Shown here: piece by piece, positions 27,930 through 37,242 of the stretch
How the letters are laid out: each line of letters opens with the position of its first letter
Numbering within the stretch: position 1 is the stretch's first letter
Assembly: GCA_015064015.1 (NCBI GenBank)
Contig: SVTB01000003.1
Location: forward strand, 1-43,229
Direction of reading: 5' to 3'
Source of the DNA: Oscillospiraceae bacterium
Lineage (GTDB): Bacteria; Bacillota; Clostridia; Oscillospirales; CAG-272
Length of the DNA: 43,229 nt
Translations under genes and position numbers: made by a program
The notes under the pieces: generated by a model
Databases searched by the model: none
What the model was told of the DNA's origin: nothing
The model's input: only the letters and a program-made list of their open reading frames with translations

Positions 27930-29693
27930 TCAGGGCATATCTTCGGAATCTTCCTGCGCGAAGTAGCAGTGCGCACCTGCGGGGAACCGCTGGTCGGAGC
28001 TTTCCTCAAAAATGATCCATAGACGCTCCTGCCCGAACTCAAGGTGTCCTTTGACCCCCGCTCCCTCAAAGACCCACACGCCGTCCCGGTTGCTTGCGGT
28101 GAGCTTCAACGAGGATTCGGTGGTATCGTCCAAGAGAGAATTATCTCCGTCGGGGTCGGGATAAAGGAAAGTGAAGGCGTATCTGACGTTCATGTCCATC
28201 CGGGTGTCCGTTGCGTTGTCGAATGTCACGTAGGTGTTGCTATACGCCCAGTCTTTGCCCGAAGTCTCTTCCAAATTGGCATATTTGTGCCACGTGATAT
28301 CGACGGCAGCCTTGCGGAGATCCTCCTTCGGCTCGACCAAAGGGGTGTAGGTCAGGCTTGATACGTTTCTGGTATACTCGTTGGGTGAGAACGGTTCGGA
28401 ATAGCAACAATATTCATTATGATAGAGCGTCAGGGAATCCTCAAAGGAGATGATCTCCGTCTTACCGTCCCTCGTCAGATAGCGGTTGCCGTTCTCGGCC
28501 GCGAGAATGGAGTAGACAAGACGGTAATCCCCGTCTTTCGTAAGCTCATACAGGCTGTATTCCAACTCGTAATAATCCGTGCGGTCCACGTGGATCAGCC
28601 CTTTCTCGTCCAGCCAGCAGCTTTTCATGTCGAAGAAGGCATCCAAAAGGACGGGCTTACCCTTTCTTTGGGTAAAGATGGCCTTGATGGTGTAGTCCTC
28701 GTTCATGATGACCAGCTCGTCCTGTCCGTCGCCGTTGAGGTCGATCTCGTCGTAGCCCTCGTGGGAGGCATCCCGATAGGCGGTGTAAAGAAGTTGGGTA
28801 TAATATTCAAATGAAACGTCGTTCGGGAAGGTAAAGAGATCGTCGTATTCTCCCTGAAGCCATTTGGCGTGATCAAATTTCTCCAGACAGGTGGAGATGG
28901 CCTTGTAGGTCTCACGGATGGCGGCGTAGCTTGAAAAATCAGCCACGGGAAGATTCTCATCTAAAGTCTTGTCAACCAATGGGAGGTGGATGTAGGGCGT
29001 CAGCAATTTGAAGGTTCGACCGTAATCCGTGGTAGAGATGATCCGACCGTATTCTCGATGCAGTTCGTCGTGGGTCTCCTTGTCAATGGTCGTCCGCTCT
29101 CCGTCTTTGATTTGGAAATATTCAAGAACTTCTTTTTTATCCATGTCATAGAGACCACCGTAAATGGAGCTGTAGGCCATTTTGTCTCCGTCCACGCGGC
29201 CGATGTAAACGATACTTTCCTCGATGTTGCCTTCGACGGTTGAACGCTCGATAAAGAAGCGGCGATCCGTGCCAAACAGGAAGGCCCCGCCTTTTCCGTA
29301 ATTGGCCTCCAGCAGGAGGGGCTTCTTGTCCGAAATGGTGAAGATGGCTTTAACGCCTGCATGTTTGGACAGTAGGATCAGCTCGGGGGTGCCGTTGCCG
29401 TCCATGTCCTTGTAGCCGTAGCCCAGGTTTTTTGCAACTTCGGCATCCTTGCAGGCATCTACGATGCCGTGGAGGGCGGTGGCAATGGCGGCCTCCCGCT
29501 CGTCCATGCCCTCGGTATCGGGCGCGGGCAATTCCTCGCCGTTTTGCTTGGCGGTCAGGAGGGCTGTGTACTCGGCGATGATGCCGTCGTACAGAGATTT
29601 TTGCTCCTCGTAGGATGTTTCGGTCTCTTGGGTGCAAGCCGCCGCTGTCAGGAGCAGACAAAGGCAGAGCAGGATGGTCAAGAATTGTTTCAT
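27930..29693 (-). CDS. Uncharacterised lipoprotein with duplicated DxDGxxE repeats
   Basis: Lipobox MKQFLTILLCLCLLLTAAAC; repeats KDMDGNGTPELILLSKHAGVKAIFT and IDLNGDGQDELVIMNEDYTIKAIFT. Confidence 0.75.
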   Translation of the reverse strand: MKQFLTILLCLCLLLTAAACTQETETSYEEQKSLYDGIIAEYTALLTAKQNGEELPAPDTEGMDEREAAIATALHGIVDACKDAEVAKNLGYGYKDMDGNGTPELILLSKHAGVKAIFTISDKKPLLLEANYGKGGAFLFGTDRRFFIERSTVEGNIEESIVYIGRVDGDKMAYSSIYGGLYDMDKKEVLEYFQIKDGERTTIDKETHDELHREYGRIISTTDYGRTFKLLTPYIHLPLVDKTLDENLPVADFSSYAAIRETYKAISTCLEKFDHAKWLQGEYDDLFTFPNDVSFEYYTQLLYTAYRDASHEGYDEIDLNGDGQDELVIMNEDYTIKAIFTQRKGKPVLLDAFFDMKSCWLDEKGLIHVDRTDYYELEYSLYELTKDGDYRLVYSILAAENGNRYLTRDGKTEIISFEDSLTLYHNEYCCYSEPFSPNEYTRNVSSLTYTPLVEPKEDLRKAAVDITWHKYANLEETSGKDWAYSNTYVTFDNATDTRMDMNVRYAFTFLYPDPDGDNSLLDDTTESSLKLTASNRDGVWVFEGAGVKGHLEFGQERLWIIFEESSDQRFPAGAHCYFAQEDSEDMP

Positions 29694-29827
29694 ATGGTTC
29701 TCCTTGTTGTGCGATTTTTTACGCGGTCAAACGACTGGATATATGATATCATAAGTTCGAATGACCGTCAATAGCTATGGGTAAAAATCGGCAGGATACA
29801 CAAATTCAACCTGCGATTTTGTACAGG

Positions 29828-30712
29828 TTACCGAGATTCGGAAGAAATGTCAGGGCTCTTTTGAAGCTGCTGCAAATACCATTCGGCCATAGTGACAAAG
29901 CTGGTACGGCCGCCCTTTTCTTTGACGGACATGAAACGGTACACGGCTTCATCGCGGTTGCCGCCGCCGGGGCGGGGAAAGGCGGCGATACCCCGAAGCA
30001 GATCCATCTGTAAGCTGACAATGGGGGCTGGAGACCAGGGCTTGATATAGGGGATGGCTTCCGCTACGGCTTGATGGTTTCCATCGTACAAGCCTTCCAT
30101 GACGGCGATCATGGCGGTGCGACTTTCAAAGATGGCACGGTGCTTGTCCTTCATTTTAGTGATGCTTGCCAAGTCGGCACGATAGTGCAGGGCGGCCTCC
30201 TTCAAAAGAGAAACATCCCCCATAAAATATCCCAACTGTGCGCAAAAATAGTGCCCCTCGGTGCGGAGGATGGGGTTTTTATGTTTTGCCAGCTTGGCGG
30301 CGAAGGTGAGCGCTTCGTGGTAGCGCCCCATGTGGAAAAGGCATATGTAATGAATCCCCATGCGGCGGGGATCGTTTTCCTGCTGAGAGCCCAGGGCTTT
30401 ATACAAAGCCAAGCATTTGTAGGGGTCGCATTCCTCATCCAAGGCCTTGTCAATGGGCAGGATGGTGGTGCCGTAGGCAATGAGCGCCACGAACAGAATT
30501 AAAAGCGCCAAGGGCACCGAAAGAATTCCGGGCCAGCCGGGATTTTGGTAGGTGGTTCCCATCAGGGTGATCTTCCAGTCGTTGGCAAGAATGAACAGGG
30601 GGATCAAACAGAGAATTGCCAGGGTGATGATAAGGGATCTGCGACGCTTGAGCTTCTTGATGATAGAGGAGTAATCATTTTCGGGATACTTGTTAGGGAT
30701 TTCGTTGGCCAT
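29828..30712 (-). CDS. Uncharacterised membrane protein with two TM helices and a TPR-like C-terminal region
   Basis: RRRSLIITLAILCLIPLFILAN and GILSVPLALLILFVALIAYGTTIL, then helical repeat-like sequence. Confidence 0.7.
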   Translation of the reverse strand: MANEIPNKYPENDYSSIIKKLKRRRSLIITLAILCLIPLFILANDWKITLMGTTYQNPGWPGILSVPLALLILFVALIAYGTTILPIDKALDEECDPYKCLALYKALGSQQENDPRRMGIHYICLFHMGRYHEALTFAAKLAKHKNPILRTEGHYFCAQLGYFMGDVSLLKEAALHYRADLASITKMKDKHRAIFESRTAMIAVMEGLYDGNHQAVAEAIPYIKPWSPAPIVSLQMDLLRGIAAFPRPGGGNRDEAVYRFMSVKEKGGRTSFVTMAEWYLQQLQKSPDISSESR

Positions 30713-31052
30713 GGCGTGCTCCTTGTGTTAAGATATGTATATTATAGCATAGGGGCAGAAAAAAAGCAAGAGAAAGTGGATTTGCTTATTATATAAGACG
30801 CTGTTTTGACGGAAATATTACGTGGACTCGAATGAATATTTTCGCGCAAAATAGTATAAATATTCATGCGGCGGCCTGCCGCATGAATGAAAACCGTGAT
30901 GAAACGAGTACAAGGCAGAATAACGCCCCATAAATATATGGGGATAACATGGGCTTGGCTGTCAAAAGAAACAAGACGCGGGGATGGCGAACAGGGACAT
31001 TTGTGTTTATGCACAAAAATTCAGTTTTCATGCAATAAAATGAATATTTGTA

Positions 31053-31080
31053 TTGACTTTTTGTGAAGTTGTGGTATAAT
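31053..31080 (+). promoter_or_regulatory. Predicted sigma-A promoter of the arginine cluster
   Basis: TTGACT (31053-31058), 16-nt spacer, TATAAT (31075-31080). Confidence 0.7.
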
Positions 31081-31136
31081 ATACCCTGTTGAATATAAAG
31101 TGGGGGCGTGTTTCTTGTCCCCCGTAGGAGAAACCC

Positions 31137-32060
31137 ATGAAATACGTATTTATTGACGGAAGCGCCGGCACCACGGGACTTCGCATTCACGAGCGGCTGG
31201 CGTGCCGCAAGGATCTGTCCCTTATTATCCTCCCTGACGAGCTGCGCAAGGATGAAAATGCCCGCAAAGAGGCATTGAACGCCGCCGATATCGCTTTTCT
31301 TTGTTTGCCCGATGCTGCTGCGAGAGAGGCTGTGGCGCTGACTGCGGATCCTCGCACCGTTATCATCGATACCTCCACTGCCCACCGTACCGCCGCCGGC
31401 TGGGTCTATGGTTTTCCTGAGATCGGCGGGCGACGTGATCAGATCGTGGGGGCTACCCGTATCGCCAATCCCGGCTGTCACGCCAGCGGCTTTGTGTCTT
31501 TGATCGCGCCTTTGGTGGAAAACGGACTGCTCAGTAAATCTGCCGCGCTCTCCTGCTTCTCCCTCACGGGCTACACGGGCGGCGGAAAGAAGATGATCGC
31601 TGAATATGAATCCGAGGGTCGCGATCCTCTGCTGGACGCCCCCCGCCAGTACGGCCTGACTCAATCCCATAAGCATCTGCCCGAGATGGCGGCTATCTGC
31701 GGTTTAGATAACGCACCTCTGTTCTGTCCCATCGTGGCGGATTTCCCCTGCGGCATGGAGGTCACGGTGCCGCTGTTTGCAAGTCAGCTTAAGGGAAATA
31801 TGGAGGATGTGAAAGCATTGTATAAATCTTATTACGCCACGGGCTTGGTGAGATACGCCGAAGATGCTTCCGAAGGTGGTTTCCTGTCTGCCTCTGCCAT
31901 GGCAGGCCGAGACGATCTGCAGGTGACCGTGACGGGCAATGCTGACCGTATCCTGTTGGTCGCGCGTTTCGATAACCTCGGCAAGGGCGCTTCGGGTGCC
32001 GCCATCCAGAACATGAACATCGTGCTGGGTGTGGACGAGACCACGGGGCTGTGTGTTTAA
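31137..32060 (+). CDS. argC: N-acetyl-gamma-glutamyl-phosphate reductase
   Basis: KYVFIDGSAGTTGLRIHERLACRKDL; FLCLPDAAAREAV; ANPGCHASGFVSLIAPLV; followed by argJ and argB. Confidence 0.93.
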   Translation: MKYVFIDGSAGTTGLRIHERLACRKDLSLIILPDELRKDENARKEALNAADIAFLCLPDAAAREAVALTADPRTVIIDTSTAHRTAAGWVYGFPEIGGRRDQIVGATRIANPGCHASGFVSLIAPLVENGLLSKSAALSCFSLTGYTGGGKKMIAEYESEGRDPLLDAPRQYGLTQSHKHLPEMAAICGLDNAPLFCPIVADFPCGMEVTVPLFASQLKGNMEDVKALYKSYYATGLVRYAEDASEGGFLSASAMAGRDDLQVTVTGNADRILLVARFDNLGKGASGAAIQNMNIVLGVDETTGLCV

Positions 32061-32067
32061 AATTACG

Positions 32068-32270
32068 CCAAGGAGGAACTTTTTGCAAAAAGTTCCCCCT
32101 TGGAACCCCTTCAAAAACCTTCAATCAAGAAGATTGTTCTAAAAAACGAGGGGATTTGAGCGATAACTAAAAAGGCATATAATCAATATTTTTAAAGTTT
32201 TGGGGAATCCAAAACCCTTTTGCAAAAGGGTTTTGGCGGGTTCCAAGGGCGGCGCCCTTGGCGTACCCCA
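32068..32270. repeat. Paired-hairpin intergenic element, copy B (argC-argJ)
   Basis: Hairpins CCAAGGAGGAACTTTTT-GC-AAAAAGTTCCCCCTTGG (32068-32103), CCAAAACCCTTTT-GC-AAAAGGGTTTTGG (32209-32236), CCAAGGGC-GGC-GCCCTTGG (32243-32261), then CGTACCCC. Confidence 0.85.
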
Positions 32271-32281
32271 AAGGAGGACAT

Positions 32282-33496
32282 ATGAAACTGATAGGCGGCG
32301 GCGTTTGTGCTGCGAAAGGATTTACGGCAAGCGGCGTGCATTGTGGCGTCCGCAAGAACCGCACCAAGAAGGATTTGGCGCTGATCTACAGCGAAGTGCC
32401 CGCATCCTGCGCGGCGGTCTATACCACCAATCTCGTCAAGGGCGCGCCTCTGGACGTGACCAAAAAGCATATTGAAAACGGCATAGCAAGGGCAGTTATC
32501 TGCAACAGCGGCAACGCTAATACCTGTAATGCAAACGGCATTGAGATCGCCGAGCAGATGTGCGATCTCTTAGGCGAGGCTCTGCATATGGATCCTACCG
32601 ACGTGGTGGTGGCCTCCACCGGTGTCATCGGGCAGCCTTTGTCTATCGAACCCATCAAGTCGGGTATCCCCGCTCTGGTGGCGGGGCTTTCGACGGACGG
32701 CTGTGACGCCGCCGCTGAGGGTATCATGACTACCGATACTGTCAAGAAGGAAGTGGCCGTGGAGTTCGAGTTGGGCGGTAAGACCTGCAGAATGGGCGGT
32801 ATCGCCAAGGGCTCGGGCATGATCCATCCCAATATGGCCACCATGCTGGTGTTTATCACCACCGACGCGGCCATCGCTCCCGAAATGCTGAAAAAGGCGC
32901 TGTCTACTGACATTGCCGCCACTTTTAACATGGTCAGCGTGGACGGAGACACCTCCACGAACGACATGGTCACCGTACTGGCCAACGGCATGGCAGGCAA
33001 CGAGACTGTTACCGCCGAGGGCGAGGATTTTGCCATCTTCATGAAGGCGCTCAACACCGTTACCGTCGCGCTCTGCCGCATGATCGCGGGGGACGGAGAA
33101 GGTGCTACCAAGCTACTGGAATGTACCGTCAGCGGTGCTGATGATATCAAGACCGCTCGCACCGTGGCCAAGAGCGTCATCTGCTCCAGCCTCCTGAAAG
33201 CCGCCATGTTCGGCGCGGATGCCAACTGGGGTCGCGTATTGTGCGCTATCGGCTACAGCGGTGCCGCCGTGGATGTTCACAAGGTGGACGTGTCCTTCCG
33301 TTCCCCCAAAGGAGAGATCCTTGTTTGTAAGGACGGTGCCGGCGTGGAATTCTCCGAGGAAATTGCCAAGGAGATCCTGCTTGAGCGCGAGATCGAGATT
33401 CTCGTGTCGGTGGGCGACGGAGACGTGTCTGCCACTGCCTGGGGCTGCGATCTGACTTATGATTACGTGAAGATCAACGGGGACTATAGAACGTAA
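32282..33496 (+). CDS. argJ: Glutamate N-acetyltransferase / amino-acid acetyltransferase
   Basis: GGGVCAAKGFTASGVHCGVRKNRTKKDLALIYSEVPASCAAVYTTNLVKGAP; MIHPNMATMLVFITTDA with the ATM cleavage motif; RBS AAGGAGG. Confidence 0.96.
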   Translation: MKLIGGGVCAAKGFTASGVHCGVRKNRTKKDLALIYSEVPASCAAVYTTNLVKGAPLDVTKKHIENGIARAVICNSGNANTCNANGIEIAEQMCDLLGEALHMDPTDVVVASTGVIGQPLSIEPIKSGIPALVAGLSTDGCDAAAEGIMTTDTVKKEVAVEFELGGKTCRMGGIAKGSGMIHPNMATMLVFITTDAAIAPEMLKKALSTDIAATFNMVSVDGDTSTNDMVTVLANGMAGNETVTAEGEDFAIFMKALNTVTVALCRMIAGDGEGATKLLECTVSGADDIKTARTVAKSVICSSLLKAAMFGADANWGRVLCAIGYSGAAVDVHKVDVSFRSPKGEILVCKDGAGVEFSEEIAKEILLEREIEILVSVGDGDVSATAWGCDLTYDYVKINGDYRT

Positions 33497-33503
33497 GAGT
33501 ACG

Positions 33504-33682
33504 TTTGGGGGAGCTTTTTACAAAAAGCTCCCCCAAACCCCCGCAAAAATCTTAAAGTATAATATAACGGTAGAGATACTGTGCTCTACCCATTTGTTGC
33601 CCAAAATAATTATTCTGTTTTAAAAGTTTTTGAAGGGTTCCAAGGGAAACTTTTTTCAAAAAGTTTCCCTTGGCGTCCCCCC
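33504..33682. repeat. Paired-hairpin intergenic element, copy C (argJ-argB)
   Basis: Perfect 16-bp hairpins TTTGGGGGAGCTTTTT-AC-AAAAAGCTCCCCCAAA (33504-33537) and CCAAGGGAAACTTTTT-TC-AAAAAGTTTCCCTTGG (33640-33673). Confidence 0.88.
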
Positions 33683-33694
33683 ACAGGAGACACT

Positions 33695-34564
33695 ATGAAC
33701 AACCAATTTTCCAACGCACAGCGCGCGCAGGTGCTGACCCAGGCGCTGCCTTACATCAAACGTTACAACGGCGAGATCGTTGTGGTAAAATACGGCGGCA
33801 ACGCCATGATCGACGAGACGCTGAAGCAGCAGGTCATGGAGGATATTGCCCTTTTGTGGCTGATCGGCGTCAAGGTGGTGCTTGTCCACGGCGGCGGCCC
33901 CGAGATCAGCGATATGATGAAAAAGCTGGGCAAGAAGCCCGAGTTTGTGGACGGCCTCAGAGTCACCGACAAGGAGACCGTGGACATCGTGCAGATGGTG
34001 CTGGCGGGCAAGGTCAACAAGTCTCTCGTCACCCTGCTCCAGATGAAGGGCGGTCATGCCGTGGGTCTTTCGGGCATGGACGGCGGTATCATCGAGGCGC
34101 GTATTAAGGACGAGCGGTTGGGCTATGTGGGTGAGATCACCAAGATCCGTACCCGCCCCATCACCGACCTTCTGGAGAAGAATTATATCCCTGTGGTGTC
34201 CACCGTAGCCAGCGACCATCAGGGCAACGTCTACAACATCAACGGTGATACCGCCGCGGCCTATATCGCAGGAGCTTTGGGTGCCGCCCGTCTCATCATG
34301 ATGACCGACGTGGCGGGCATTCTCCGCGACAAGGACGATCCCTCCACCCTCATCACGGGTATCACCGTTCCCGAAGCACGCAAGCTGTACGAGGAAGGCG
34401 TCATTTCAGGCGGCATGATCCCCAAGGTGGACTGCTGTATCGAGGCCATCAACGCCGGCGTGCAGACCGTTACCATTATGGACGGCCGCATCCCCCACGC
34501 CATCCTCATGGAGCTGCTCACCGACGAGGGCGCAGGCACCATGGTGGTGGGGGATAGGGAGTAA
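33695..34564 (+). CDS. argB: Acetylglutamate kinase
   Basis: ALPYIKRYNGEIVVVKYGGNAMID; VLVHGGGPEISDMMKKLG; GGMIPKVDCCIEAINAGV. Confidence 0.97.
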   Translation: MNNQFSNAQRAQVLTQALPYIKRYNGEIVVVKYGGNAMIDETLKQQVMEDIALLWLIGVKVVLVHGGGPEISDMMKKLGKKPEFVDGLRVTDKETVDIVQMVLAGKVNKSLVTLLQMKGGHAVGLSGMDGGIIEARIKDERLGYVGEITKIRTRPITDLLEKNYIPVVSTVASDHQGNVYNINGDTAAAYIAGALGAARLIMMTDVAGILRDKDDPSTLITGITVPEARKLYEEGVISGGMIPKVDCCIEAINAGVQTVTIMDGRIPHAILMELLTDEGAGTMVVGDRE

Positions 34565-34570
34565 GGCGTA

Positions 34571-34695
34571 CGGCTGGGGAAAACCGAACTGCAAGCAGTT
34601 CCTTGAAAGAAGTTTTCCCCCGGCCCCCCTTTCAAGAACTTTCAAAAAGAAGGATAGGATCGAGAGATCAGATCATTTTTTTGAAAGTTCAAATT
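34571..34695. repeat. Paired-hairpin intergenic element, copy D (degenerate, with nested hairpin)
   Basis: GGCGTACGGC flank; stem GGGGAAAAC (34576-34584)/GTTTTCCCC (34612-34620); inner hairpin GAACTGC-AA-GCAGTTC (34586-34601); CCCCCCTTTCAAGAACTTT arm; right arm TTTTTTTGAAAGTTC lacks its hairpin. Confidence 0.65.
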
Positions 34696-34788
34696 TGTTT
34701 AAAAATCTTGTAAGATTCTCCCTGAAAACATCGTCTGATGTGATAGGGGGCTATGCAAAATGTCTCTAATCCATAAAAGGAGAAACAA

Positions 34789-35997
34789 ATGATGAAAAAA
34801 AGCAGATTTTTTCTATTCCTTATGGCTGTTATGTGCGTGGTCACCCTGTTTTCAGGCTGTAATCATCAAAAGCATTCGGGTGGTGCCTCAGAGGAGGATA
34901 TCCTCTTCAACCAAGGTCTTTTGGCGGTGCAAGAGGACAGCGGTGACGGCGAATGGGGATTTGTGAATGCCAAGGGTGAATACGTCATTGAACCTGCCTT
35001 TGACAAAGCTTATAATTTTACCGAAAACGGGCTGGCTCGTGTGAAGAAGGAGGACAAGTGGGGTTATATTAACACCAAGGGAGATTTGGTGATTGATTAC
35101 AGATATGAGCTGGCGTATGATTTCCGTGGAGATTATGCCTATGTCAAAGCCAACGATTTGTACGGCGCAATCAATGAAAAGGGTGAATATTTATTTGTCC
35201 CCCAATACGAATCCTGCTATGCCTTTACGGACTGCGGTCTGGCATTGGTCAAGCATGATGACAAGGCGTTTTTTATCAACAAGCAGGGCAAGAAGGCTTT
35301 TGATCAAACCTTTCAGGACGCAGGTGCTTTTTCGGAGAACGGTTTGGCAAGGGTTAAACTGAATGACCTCTGGGGATTTATCAACACCTCGGGCGAGATG
35401 GTGATCGAACCTCAGTACGACGTGGCTCGTTCCTTTGAAGGGGGCTCTATCGTGGCAGTTCAGAAGGGCGAGTATTGGGGCTATATTGATGCTTCCGGCA
35501 AGGTGGTCTGTGACTTTATTTACGATGCGGCAGGCAGCATCAGTGGCGGCATGGGTCTGGTGAAGAAGGACGGCGCCTTTGGTTACATCAACCAGCAAGG
35601 CGAGGAAGTGATCCCGCCCCGGTATCAATGGAGCAGCGCCATGTCATCCCACGGCGTGACCTGGTTTAAGGTGGGAGAGCTGTACGGTATCATAGATGCC
35701 AAAGGAGAGACCCTGCTACAGCCCACCTATGCAAAAGCCATCAAGTTTTCTGATTTTGGTTTGGCATTGGTACAGGAAGATGGGGGTGACGGAGAATGGG
35801 GGTACGTTGACAGCACCGGTAAAGAAGTCATTGACCCCCAATTCAGCAAGGCAGGTCATTTTTTCGGGGACGGATATGCCATAGTGCAGGTAGGAGATAA
35901 ATACGGCGTGATCAACGCGTCGGGTGAGTATGTTCTCCGTCCCAAATATTACAATATTAATCAGCAAAAGATCAACAATTCTTTTCCTGATGATTAA
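34789..35997 (+). CDS. WG-repeat-containing lipoprotein (about ten repeats)
   Basis: Lipobox LFSGC; repeats GEWGFVN, DKWGYIN, DLYGAIN, DKAFFIN, DLWGFIN, EYWGYID, GAFGYIN, ELYGIID, GEWGYVD, DKYGVIN. Confidence 0.88.
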   Translation: MMKKSRFFLFLMAVMCVVTLFSGCNHQKHSGGASEEDILFNQGLLAVQEDSGDGEWGFVNAKGEYVIEPAFDKAYNFTENGLARVKKEDKWGYINTKGDLVIDYRYELAYDFRGDYAYVKANDLYGAINEKGEYLFVPQYESCYAFTDCGLALVKHDDKAFFINKQGKKAFDQTFQDAGAFSENGLARVKLNDLWGFINTSGEMVIEPQYDVARSFEGGSIVAVQKGEYWGYIDASGKVVCDFIYDAAGSISGGMGLVKKDGAFGYINQQGEEVIPPRYQWSSAMSSHGVTWFKVGELYGIIDAKGETLLQPTYAKAIKFSDFGLALVQEDGGDGEWGYVDSTGKEVIDPQFSKAGHFFGDGYAIVQVGDKYGVINASGEYVLRPKYYNINQQKINNSFPDD

Positions 35998-36023
35998 GGA
36001 ATCCACAGATAAGAGGTAATCTA

Positions 36024-37199
36024 ATGAGTCATATCCAATCCATCGACAAGCAATACGTTGCCAATACCTATAACCGCTTCCCCGTGACCATCGTCTCGGG
36101 CAAGGGCTCTGAGGTCTACGACGACAGCGGCAAGCGTTACATCGACATGGGCTCGGGTATCGGTGTCACCGCTATGGGCATCGCGGACGATGCTTGGGTC
36201 GCCGCCGTGACTGCCCAACTGGGCAAGGTGCAGCATATGTCCAACCTGTACTACACCGAGCCTTGCGCCAAGCTGGCCGAGATGCTCTGCACCCGCACGG
36301 GCATGAGCAAGGTGTTCTTTGCCAACTCGGGTGCCGAGGCCAACGAGTGCGCCATCAAGGTGGCGAGAAAGTACGCCGCCGAGCATAAGGGCGAGGATTG
36401 CTACACCATCGTGACCTTAGAAAAATCCTTCCACGGCCGGACGCTTACCACTTTGGCCGCTACGGGTCAGGATCATTTCCACAAGCTGTTCCGACCCCTG
36501 ACCCCCGGCTTTGTCCACACCCCTGCCAATGATTTCGAGGCATTCAAGACCACCGTGGAGACGGTGGGAGCCGATAAAGTGGCAGGCGTCATGCTGGAGT
36601 GCGTGCAGGGCGAGGGCGGTGTCATCGCGCTGGACAAGGATTTTGTAGTGTCGGTGGCCGCGTATGCCAAGGCAAATGACATCATCCTCATCATTGACGA
36701 GGTGCAGACGGGCAACGGCCGCACGGGCGCGCTGTACGCTTACATGAATTTCGGCATCACCCCCGATGTGGTGTCCACAGCAAAGGGCCTCGGCGGCGGT
36801 CTGCCGCTGGGCGCAACGCTTCTGTCCGAGAAGGTGCAGGACGTGCTGGGCTTTGGTGACCACGGCTCTACCTTCGGCGGCAACCCCATCGCCTGCGCGG
36901 GGGCTGTGTCGGTGATCGAGCGCTTGGATGACACGTTCCTTGCCGAGGTGCGTGAAAAGAGTACCTACGTTTTCTCGGCCTTTGACGGGGCAGAAGGCGT
37001 GGAATCCGTCAGCGGCATGGGGCTCATGATCGGCATCAAGACCGTCAAGCCCGCGGGTGAGGTGCTCAAGGCCTGCATGGAAAAGGGCGTTTTGTGCCTG
37101 ACCGCCAAGGACAAGCTGAGACTTTTGCCAGCCTTAAACATCCCCATGGAAATTTTGAAAGAAGCAGTAGAGGTCATCAAGACCGCTTGCGCGGAGTAA
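36024..37199 (+). CDS. argD: Acetylornithine aminotransferase (class III)
   Basis: TYNRFPVTIVSGKGSEVYDDSGKRYIDMGSGIGV; FHGRTLTTLAATGQ; IDEVQTGNGRTG; STAKGLGGGLPLGA; arg gene context. Confidence 0.93.
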   Translation: MSHIQSIDKQYVANTYNRFPVTIVSGKGSEVYDDSGKRYIDMGSGIGVTAMGIADDAWVAAVTAQLGKVQHMSNLYYTEPCAKLAEMLCTRTGMSKVFFANSGAEANECAIKVARKYAAEHKGEDCYTIVTLEKSFHGRTLTTLAATGQDHFHKLFRPLTPGFVHTPANDFEAFKTTVETVGADKVAGVMLECVQGEGGVIALDKDFVVSVAAYAKANDIILIIDEVQTGNGRTGALYAYMNFGITPDVVSTAKGLGGGLPLGATLLSEKVQDVLGFGDHGSTFGGNPIACAGAVSVIERLDDTFLAEVREKSTYVFSAFDGAEGVESVSGMGLMIGIKTVKPAGEVLKACMEKGVLCLTAKDKLRLLPALNIPMEILKEAVEVIKTACAE

Positions 37200-37207
37200 C
37201 TGAATAG

Positions 37208-37238
37208 AAAAATCCCACCTGACGAGGGTGGGATTTTT
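37208..37238. terminator. Bidirectional intrinsic terminator
   Basis: AAAAATCCCACC ... GGTGGGATTTTT between convergent argD and the epimerase-like gene. Confidence 0.85.
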
Positions 37239-37242
37239 CTAC

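Noticed and set aside
30742-31014. 90-aa minus-strand ORF in the argC upstream region
   Set aside because: Covers the hairpin and ARG-like boxes; no convincing RBS or family, best treated as intergenic.
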